A stretch of 64,000 bases of DNA from Nitrincola tibetensis. GTDB taxonomy: Bacteria > Pseudomonadota > Gammaproteobacteria > Pseudomonadales > Balneatricaceae. Positions 58,244-64,000 of the stretch are shown here, one piece after another. The position numbers and the translations under genes were made by a program. Position 1 is the stretch's first letter. Every line of letters starts with the position of its first letter. The notes below the pieces were generated by a model, which saw only the letters and a list, made by a program, of their open reading frames with translations, was not told where the DNA came from and ran no database searches. The DNA lies in the NCBI RefSeq assembly GCF_003284585.1, contig NZ_QKRX01000001.1:62001-126000 (forward strand). Reading direction: 5' to 3'.

Positions 58244-59083
58244 GTGAGAACAGGATTCACGATCACATCTGACGAGTTCAAAAACTTTAGTCAGTTTCTT
58301 GAGAAAAGCTGTGGCATTTTATTAGCCGAGCACAAACAATATCTTGTGCAAAGCCGCTTGAGCAAAATTATGCAAAAGGAGGGCTTTACAACATTAAGTG
58401 AGTTAGTGAGTCGGCTTAATTCCATGGGCGGAAATCTCCTCAAAGAGCAGGTCATCGACGCGATGACGACCAATGAAACCTTGTGGTTTAGAGACATTCA
58501 TCCGTATGAAATACTCAAAGACAAGCTCTTAGCTGAAATCGCCAGCGGTCAGCCAATGCAAAAGCTGCGGATTTGGTCTGCGGCTTGTTCGAGTGGTCAA
58601 GAGCCTTACTCAATCAGTATGGTTATTGAAGAGTTTAGGCAGTCACGCTCGGGTGCTTTTTCGGCAGGCCAAGAAATTGTCGCCACAGATATCTCTTCAG
58701 TGATTTTAGATCAGGCGAAGCGTGGCGAGTATGAGATGTTGGCGCTTGGGCGAGGTCTGTCGCAGGATCGTTTGAATCGTTTTTTTAGGAAAAATCCTGA
58801 AGGGAGCTGGACGATTAAGCCTGAAATTAAGGCGCGTGTTAAGTTTCAGAGTCTCAATCTATTGGGTCAGTATTCTTCGTTAGGCCAATTTGACATTATT
58901 TTCTGTCGAAACGTACTGATCTATTTTTCATCGGATGTTAAAACTGAAATTTTGAGAAAAATGCATAAGCAGCTCAAGCCTGGAGGATATCTTATTTTAG
59001 GTGCCTCTGAGTCCTTATCAGGATTACCCGATTTGTATCGCATGATTCATTGCCGCCCTGGCATCATTTACCAGAGCATTTAA
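58244..59083 (+). CDS. cheR: chemotaxis protein methyltransferase CheR
   Basis: 279 aa from GTG 58244. Methylates glutamates of chemoreceptors using SAM. N-terminal helical domain (SDEFKNFSQFLEKSCGILL), then LRIWSAACSSGQEPYSISMV for SAM binding, FDIIFCRNVLIYFSSDVKTE and GGYLILGASESL near the end. Typical CheR length. Confidence 0.96.
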   Translation: MRTGFTITSDEFKNFSQFLEKSCGILLAEHKQYLVQSRLSKIMQKEGFTTLSELVSRLNSMGGNLLKEQVIDAMTTNETLWFRDIHPYEILKDKLLAEIASGQPMQKLRIWSAACSSGQEPYSISMVIEEFRQSRSGAFSAGQEIVATDISSVILDQAKRGEYEMLALGRGLSQDRLNRFFRKNPEGSWTIKPEIKARVKFQSLNLLGQYSSLGQFDIIFCRNVLIYFSSDVKTEILRKMHKQLKPGGYLILGASESLSGLPDLYRMIHCRPGIIYQSI

Positions 59084-59123
59084 CTTGCCGCTTAAGTGGC
59101 AGACTCTTGCCGCTTTTCCCTTC

Positions 59124-59157
59124 CTAATAATGATGGATAGACTTCTATCATTATTAG
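59124..59157. other. long hairpin between cheR and flgB
   Basis: CTAATAATGAT and ATCATTATTAG form an 11-bp stem with a 12-base loop. It lies after cheR and before the sigma-54 promoter of flgB. No strong U tract; it may end the cheR transcript or act as a regulatory dyad. Confidence 0.45.
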
Positions 59158-59187
59158 TGTTCAATAAAATCAATGCATTATGCTTAA

Positions 59188-59203
59188 TGGCACGCCAATT
59201 GCT
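59188..59203 (+). promoter_or_regulatory. sigma-54 promoter of flgBCDE
   Basis: TGGCACG-CCAA-TTGCT is a full match to the sigma-54 consensus (TGGCACG-N4-TTGCW), ending 64 bp before flgB. Points to FleQ-type activation of this operon. Confidence 0.9.
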
Positions 59204-59267
59204 TTAGTTGTTGTAAAGCGCATCTTCGTCATCGCTTCTCAAGATTTAAACGGGTAAGGTCAAGGCT

Positions 59268-59666
59268 ATGTCAATTAATTTCAAATCAGCTCTCGGCATA
59301 CATGCAGACGCTCTGACGTTTAGAGCGCATCGTGCTGAGGTGTTAGCAAATAACATTGCGAACTCTGACACCCCTAACTTTAAAGCGCGTGATGTCGATT
59401 TTAAGCAAGTGCTTGAAAGCAAGATGACGCACAGTCCGTTGCATTTGCAAAAAACACAAGGTGGGCATCTGGATGGGTTGGTGAATCCTGATTTTGCCGC
59501 AGACCTGATGTACCGTATTCCCTTTCAACCTGCGGTTGATGGCAACACGGTAGAAGTGCAGGAAGAAATTAGTCGATTTACCGATAACTCTTTGCGTTAT
59601 CAAGCGAGCTTTGAGTTTTTGAATAGTCGGTTCAGTGGGCTTAAAAAAGCCATAAAGGGTGAATAA
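59268..59666 (+). CDS. flgB: flagellar basal-body rod protein FlgB
   Basis: 132 aa proximal-rod subunit. The rod-family motif is NNIANSDTPNFKARDVDF near the N-terminus, with the coiled C-terminal segment SLRYQASFEFLNSRFSGLKK. First gene of flgBCDE, preceded by a sigma-54 promoter. flgC starts 2 nt after the stop. Confidence 0.95.
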   Translation: MSINFKSALGIHADALTFRAHRAEVLANNIANSDTPNFKARDVDFKQVLESKMTHSPLHLQKTQGGHLDGLVNPDFAADLMYRIPFQPAVDGNTVEVQEEISRFTDNSLRYQASFEFLNSRFSGLKKAIKGE

Positions 59667-59668
59667 GT

Positions 59669-60106
59669 ATGTCTTTGTCGAATGTATTTGGGATTGCTGG
59701 TTCTGCCATGAGTGCTCAAACCATACGCTTGAACACTACAGCCAGTAACATGGCAAATGCTGAGAGTGTCAGTTCTAGCGAAGGTGAAACCTACAGAGCC
59801 CGCAAACCTGTATTTGCATTGAAGGCGCCTGAAATCAGTCAGTTGGGTGAAACACCCACAGGGCTAGTGCCAGGTCAAGGTGTACAGGTGTTGGATGTCA
59901 TCGAAAGTCAAACACCACTTCGCATGGCGTATGAGCCAAACCATCCTTTATCAAATGAGCAAGGTTATGTTTTTTATCCAAACGTTAATGTCATTGAAGA
60001 AATGGCGGATATGATTTCCGCATCACGTTCATTTCAGATCAATGCAGATGTGCTGAATACGACTAAGCAGATGCTGCAGAAGACCATGACCTTAGGTCAA
60101 GGCTAA
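59669..60106 (+). CDS. flgC: flagellar basal-body rod protein FlgC
   Basis: 145 aa. Rod motif at the start (AQTIRLNTTASNMANAESVS) and the FlgC-specific EGETYRARKPVF. C-terminus (NVNVIEEMADMISASRSFQ and NADVLNTTKQMLQ) gives the family coiled coil. Follows flgB by 2 nt. Confidence 0.95.
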   Translation: MSLSNVFGIAGSAMSAQTIRLNTTASNMANAESVSSSEGETYRARKPVFALKAPEISQLGETPTGLVPGQGVQVLDVIESQTPLRMAYEPNHPLSNEQGYVFYPNVNVIEEMADMISASRSFQINADVLNTTKQMLQKTMTLGQG

Positions 60107-60124
60107 GTCTCAGAGGGTTAAGAG

Positions 60125-60796
60125 ATGAGCACTATTAACACGAACAACAATATATTTGACCAGATAAATCGTGACAATCAATCGTCACAGGTCAAAAAAT
60201 CTGACGGCACTGATGACAATCAAATGTTTATGAAACTCTTGATTGCACAGTTGCAGAATCAGGATCCAACCAATCCATCTGACACCTCTGATTTTATGCA
60301 GCAGATCTCCAGCATGACCATGGTTGAGTCTATGACGGGCATGGCTAAGACGTTTGAAACTATGAGTAATAGTTTGCTCAGTAGTCAAAGTGCACTCCAA
60401 GCATCATCCATGGTAGGGCAAAGGGTGTTTGTGAACACAGATATTGCTCTGTTAAATCAGGCAGGGGGTGCGCTGCCGGGTACGGTCAATTTAGAGACTC
60501 CCACAACTAGCTTGCGTGTCTCTGTTTATGATCAGGGAGGCAACTTGGTTGATCAAGTTAATATGGGCTCAGCATCCTCTGGTGAGCGAAGCTTTGTTTG
60601 GAATGCGAATGAAGAAGTTCCCGCCGGAAGCTATCAAGTGATTGCGGAAGCCTTTGATGGTGATAAGTATGTACAAGTTGATACTTGGATGCCGTTTACA
60701 GTGAACAGTGTGTCCTTAGGTCAAAATGGGATCGGAATGAAGGTGAATACCGCCATTGGCGCGATTAACTTTAGTGACGTCAAACAGTTAGGTTAA
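60125..60796 (+). CDS. flgD: flagellar hook-capping protein FlgD
   Basis: 223 aa scaffold needed for hook assembly. N-terminal MFMKLLIAQLQNQDPTNPSD is the FlgD motif; the C-terminal two-thirds contains a FlgD Ig-like part (VSVYDQGGNLVDQV, SFVWNANEEVPAGSYQV). Sits between flgC and flgE with normal spacing. Confidence 0.95.
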   Translation: MSTINTNNNIFDQINRDNQSSQVKKSDGTDDNQMFMKLLIAQLQNQDPTNPSDTSDFMQQISSMTMVESMTGMAKTFETMSNSLLSSQSALQASSMVGQRVFVNTDIALLNQAGGALPGTVNLETPTTSLRVSVYDQGGNLVDQVNMGSASSGERSFVWNANEEVPAGSYQVIAEAFDGDKYVQVDTWMPFTVNSVSLGQNGIGMKVNTAIGAINFSDVKQLG

Positions 60797-60811
60797 AGTG
60801 AGGTAAAAGTC

Positions 60812-62971
60812 ATGTCATTCAATACAGCCGTTACAGGTCTTAAGGCCGCCTCCACAATGTTGGACGTTACGGGTAACAACATCGCAAACGTTGCAACCAC
60901 GGGCTTTAAATCATCCCGTACCCAGTTTGCAGATTTATATGCTACATCTGTAGTGGGCGCTGGTTCGAGCAATACACCCGGATCAGGTGTTACAGTTGCC
61001 GGCATAGGTCAGGACTTTAGTGCAGGAACGATTGAGTTCACCAATAACAATCTTGATTTGGCTATCAACGGCTCTGGCTTTTTTCAGTTAGATGATGGTC
61101 GTGGGTCTGTTACCTATACTCGTGCAGGCTCGTTTGAGTTAGATCGTAATGGTTTAATTGTATCTCCTAGCGGAAAGTTCTTACAAGGTTACGGTTTAGA
61201 TCAGCAAGGTAATCAGTTACCTATTGGTAATCTAGCAGTTAAAGATAAAGAAAGTCTGCCTAAAGCCACTAACAATATTAATCTTGCAGTTAATATCGAT
61301 GCGCGTGCTGATGCAACGACCCTGACTCCCACATACAATAAAGATGATCCAAGTTCATTTACCTACTCGACTACTGTTAGAACCTACGATAGTTTGGGTA
61401 ACCCACAAACGCTCAAATATAATTTTGCAGAGCAGCGGCCAGTTCGAGAGTTGTTTGTATTTGATGTGAAATTAACTGACGATGCGAATCCACCAGTACC
61501 ATTACCAAATCAGTATCCGAGAATTGCAGGTGTGCAGTTGGTTGCAGATGATTTTGATGCCAATGGGCGATTGATTGACAACTCGGGTGCAGTACCACCT
61601 GCCGTTGCGACTAACGGTTTCAATGAATTATCTTTAGCTGATAATCGAATTGATTTGTCGACTGTTCGCTATGATGTTGCAAGTGGACGGCTTAACTTTG
61701 AGTTTAAATCTTGGGCATCTGATACAGGTGATGTTTTAGTTCAAAATGAAGATCAAATTAGTTCAACAAAGTTTAATACGCTCGTGGCGGATCGTTTCCG
61801 TGAGGCGAATGAGACACGGACTTATGATATAAATCTAAGGACTGTGGCTGGTACACCATTTGTTCCTGCTGATCCGGGTGATCCGGCGGCAGTACCACCT
61901 ATACCTCCTACTCCAGCCATCCCTGCTACACCTGATCAGTTTAGTAAGAGTGAGGCTATAGGTACAACAGGTAACATTTTATTAGCTGGTGTTACTATTC
62001 CGATTGCGGCCGCAAATACAGCTGAACAAATTGCGCAAGCTATCAAAAACCGTGAAGCACAAATATTAGACCGCAATCCTGAGATTGAGTCTGTTGAGAT
62101 TAATACGCTTGGAGCTGTGCCAACGGTTACACTGAAGTTTAAAGCAGATGTTGGTAATCTTGATAATTCTTCCCCAGTTTACAAGCCACGTTTAACCCTG
62201 ACAGATCCTCCTGCTGGTGCTGGTTTGCAATTTGGTGATAGCCTTATCACTACAGCGGTAACGGATAGTCAAATTGAAACCAGTAATATTGTCGAGGGTG
62301 ATAATGATTATAACGGTTACTACCGTATGTATGCTTACCTCAATAATGTTCAGTTATTGGATATAGGTAAGCCGCAGGTTCCTGGTGCTGGTGTTGATAC
62401 CGAGCCGGGTCAAATTTTGATTAAATTCAATCCGTCTAATGGTTTGCTTACCGAAGTGAATGGTGAGCAATTTCCAGCGGGTGGGCGTGCACCTACTATT
62501 CAGATCAAAGGAGCCGATCCTGCCTCTGAAACGACTGTCATCGATATGCGTTTGGATAACACGACTCAGTTCGCTTCGGCATCTATAGTAAAGTCACAGC
62601 AGCAAAACGGTTACACTAAGGGTGACTTGATTGGAGTGACATTTGCACCAACGGGTGAAATGATCGCCTCTTTTAGTAATGGTCAAGAGCAGCGCTTAGG
62701 TATTGTTGCTTTCGCGACCTTTGAAAACCAAGACGGTCTTCAGCCAGCGGGTAATACTGAGTGGATTGCGTCGTTGCAATCAGGTAATGCTATTTTGAAC
62801 GCACCAGGAACGGGTTTGAACGGTACTCTGCGTTCGGCAGCACTAGAGCAATCCAACGTGGATTTGTCGACTGAACTCGTGAATTTGATTCAGGCGCAGC
62901 GTAACTTCCAAGCGAGTTCTAAAACGCTAGAAACAGCGAATAATATTACTCAGAATATTTTGAACATCTAA
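60812..62971 (+). CDS. flgE: flagellar hook protein FlgE (long form)
   Basis: 719 aa versus about 400 in E. coli. Conserved ends: SFNTAVTGLKAASTMLDVTG and NNIANVATTGFKSSRTQFADLY at the start, and SNVDLSTELVNLIQAQRNFQ at the C-terminus. The middle is enlarged by inserted domains, including a proline-rich linker around 61861-61935 (FVPADPGDPAAVPP, then IPPTPAIPATPDQ) that would sit on the outside of the hook. A terminator follows 17 bp after the stop. Confidence 0.95.
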   Translation: MSFNTAVTGLKAASTMLDVTGNNIANVATTGFKSSRTQFADLYATSVVGAGSSNTPGSGVTVAGIGQDFSAGTIEFTNNNLDLAINGSGFFQLDDGRGSVTYTRAGSFELDRNGLIVSPSGKFLQGYGLDQQGNQLPIGNLAVKDKESLPKATNNINLAVNIDARADATTLTPTYNKDDPSSFTYSTTVRTYDSLGNPQTLKYNFAEQRPVRELFVFDVKLTDDANPPVPLPNQYPRIAGVQLVADDFDANGRLIDNSGAVPPAVATNGFNELSLADNRIDLSTVRYDVASGRLNFEFKSWASDTGDVLVQNEDQISSTKFNTLVADRFREANETRTYDINLRTVAGTPFVPADPGDPAAVPPIPPTPAIPATPDQFSKSEAIGTTGNILLAGVTIPIAAANTAEQIAQAIKNREAQILDRNPEIESVEINTLGAVPTVTLKFKADVGNLDNSSPVYKPRLTLTDPPAGAGLQFGDSLITTAVTDSQIETSNIVEGDNDYNGYYRMYAYLNNVQLLDIGKPQVPGAGVDTEPGQILIKFNPSNGLLTEVNGEQFPAGGRAPTIQIKGADPASETTVIDMRLDNTTQFASASIVKSQQQNGYTKGDLIGVTFAPTGEMIASFSNGQEQRLGIVAFATFENQDGLQPAGNTEWIASLQSGNAILNAPGTGLNGTLRSAALEQSNVDLSTELVNLIQAQRNFQASSKTLETANNITQNILNI

Positions 62972-62987
62972 CCTGTCTGAATCTCAG

Positions 62988-63025
62988 AAAAAAGCCTCTG
63001 CATTTAAGAATAGAGGCTTTTTTTT
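62988..63025 (+). terminator. rho-independent terminator after flgE
   Basis: AAGCCTCT and AGAGGCTT form an 8-bp stem with an A tract before and a run of T after, bases 62993-63025. Ends the flgBCDE transcript; A tract upstream allows partial use in the other direction. Confidence 0.88.
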
Positions 63026-63053
63026 GCGCTAAATTTGGCTTGAATGTCTTCAC

Positions 63054-63069
63054 TGGCACGTCCTTTGCT
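63054..63069 (+). promoter_or_regulatory. sigma-54 promoter of flgFG
   Basis: TGGCACG-TCCT-TTGCT, a second exact sigma-54 element, 66 bp before flgF. It comes straight after the flgE terminator, so the flgFG... operon is transcribed separately. Confidence 0.9.
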
Positions 63070-63135
63070 TAACCCTACTTAGAGAATACAAAAGCGGCAA
63101 GACTTAACCGCTTGTCAGCTGAATAGGAGTAAACG

Positions 63136-63879
63136 ATGGATAAGGTGCTGTTTTTGGCCATGACGGGTGCGCGAGAAAACATGAATGCGCAACAGATTCG
63201 GTCTAATAACCTTGCAAACGTTACCACCACTGGGTTTAAGCAAGATTTTGAGCAAGCCCGATCAATGCGTGTGTTTGGCGATGGCCATACCTCACGTGTC
63301 TATGCTATGGCCGAAACACCTGGTACCAATCGTGAATCAGGTACCTTACAGCAAACAGGGCGTGTGCTAGATGTTGCCATAGTGGGTGAAGGCTGGCTAG
63401 CGGTTGAAGGGCCGGATGGCAATGAAGCTTATACACGTGCTGGCGCTCTGCAGATTAATGCGGCGAATCAGTTAGTCACAGGCAATGGTTTGCCGATTAT
63501 CGGGAATGGCGGCATTCCAATCGTCATTCCAGATTATCAAAGCATCGACATTGTGAATGATGGTTCAATTACCATTCGACCTCTTGGTGATAATGCGGCG
63601 GAGTTGGCGCTTGTCGATGTGATTAAAATGGTTCGCTTAGATCCGGCCAATTCATTTAAAGGCCCAGATGGCTTGATGAGAACAGATGATCGTGTACCTA
63701 TAGCACCGGCTTTGGATCTACAAATGCGTTCTGGCTACCTCGAAACCAGCAATGTGAATGCCATCGAAGAAATGACGTCCATCATCAGTTTGTCTCGACA
63801 GTACGAAATTCAAATTAAAATGATGAAAACTGCAGAAGAAAACTCAAGCGCTTCGGCTCGCTTGCTGCAAATGAGCTAA
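63136..63879 (+). CDS. flgF: flagellar basal-body rod protein FlgF
   Basis: 247 aa proximal-rod protein. MDKVLFLAMTGARENMNAQQ and NNLANVTTTGFKQDFEQARS at the N-terminus, LDVAIVGEGWLAVEG in the middle and SNVNAIEEMTSIISLSRQYE at the C-terminus are the FlgF pattern. RBS AGGAG. First gene after the second sigma-54 promoter. Confidence 0.96.
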   Translation: MDKVLFLAMTGARENMNAQQIRSNNLANVTTTGFKQDFEQARSMRVFGDGHTSRVYAMAETPGTNRESGTLQQTGRVLDVAIVGEGWLAVEGPDGNEAYTRAGALQINAANQLVTGNGLPIIGNGGIPIVIPDYQSIDIVNDGSITIRPLGDNAAELALVDVIKMVRLDPANSFKGPDGLMRTDDRVPIAPALDLQMRSGYLETSNVNAIEEMTSIISLSRQYEIQIKMMKTAEENSSASARLLQMS

Positions 63880-63897
63880 TCTTAGGAGTATACAGTT

Positions 63898-64000
63898 ATG
63901 CACGGCGCGCTTCATGTTGCTAAAACCGGTTTGAGTGCACAAGACACCAACCTTCGCGTGATTTCCAATAACCTCGCCAATGTCGGTACGGTCGGCTTTA
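63898..64000 (+). CDS. flgG: flagellar distal-rod protein FlgG, partial
   Basis: 34 codons before the window edge. [19 protein letters not shown] and [11 protein letters not shown] are the start of FlgG (usually M-x-x-x-L-x-x-A-K-T-G-L-x-A-Q). RBS TAGGAGTA. Follows flgF by 18 nt. Confidence 0.93.
   Translation, partial: MHGALHVAKTGLSAQDTNLRVISNNLANVGTVGF

Overview
The window looks like chromosome of a marine gammaproteobacterium of the Oceanospirillales/Pseudomonas-like side. The evidence is gene order: a TPR lipoprotein divergent from hemA-prfA-prmC-moeB, and flgA/flgM/flgN divergent from cheV-cheR-flgBCDE-flgFG, both arranged as in pseudomonads. It also carries a class GN sortase with its 'marine proteobacterial sortase target', and paired MesD/MesX methionine synthase genes. 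No taxon can be fixed without a database.

Layout. 1-5.8 kb: housekeeping block (TPR lipoprotein, hemA, prfA, prmC, moeB, AEC transporter). 5.8-10.1 kb: a decayed type VI secretion cargo island. It holds a vgrG stub, a DUF4123 adaptor frame broken by one in-frame TAA, a putative membrane-inserting effector, its putative membrane immunity protein, and a scar in which pieces of a second effector and a second immunity gene are fused. 10.3-26.6 kb: lipid and fatty-acid metabolism (bktB-like thiolase, YCF48-like plus RND pair, acyl-CoA dehydrogenase, SCP2 protein, fadD, DUF2889, enoyl-CoA hydratase, etfBA, fadBA, then a terminator). Here EtfBA takes electrons from the dehydrogenase while FadB and FadA complete the beta-oxidation cycle.

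26.6-40.8 kb: accessory region. It contains an orphan antitoxin, DUF1127 and LysR genes, a periplasmic-type ATP DNA ligase (LigE), gene fragments (LysE, enoyl-CoA hydratase, IS1182-type transposase), two diverged copies of one IS-end-like sequence, a thioesterase, a frameshifted aspartate/glutamate racemase, and hipBA with a strong inverted-repeat operator. Two small DUF genes follow, then a complete QatABCD anti-phage operon, then an uncharacterised HEIGH metalloprotease gene upstream of qatA on the same strand.

41-46 kb: a CreBC two-component system divergent from the sortase target and sortase genes, with a near-perfect cre-tag in the shared promoter. 46-54 kb: mesX-mesD, katG, a secreted thermonuclease, and a sulfide:quinone oxidoreductase with a small membrane protein. 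53.8-55.5 kb: a pseudo-receiver TPR protein and tRNA-Arg(CCU). 55.6-64 kb: flagellar and chemotaxis genes with recognisable sigma-28 and sigma-54 promoters, running off the window inside flgG.

The most rewarding parts for novelty are the T6SS effector/immunity island with its fused duplicate scar, and the uncharacterised metalloprotease beside Qat. All family assignments come from reading the translated sequence; no database search was made.
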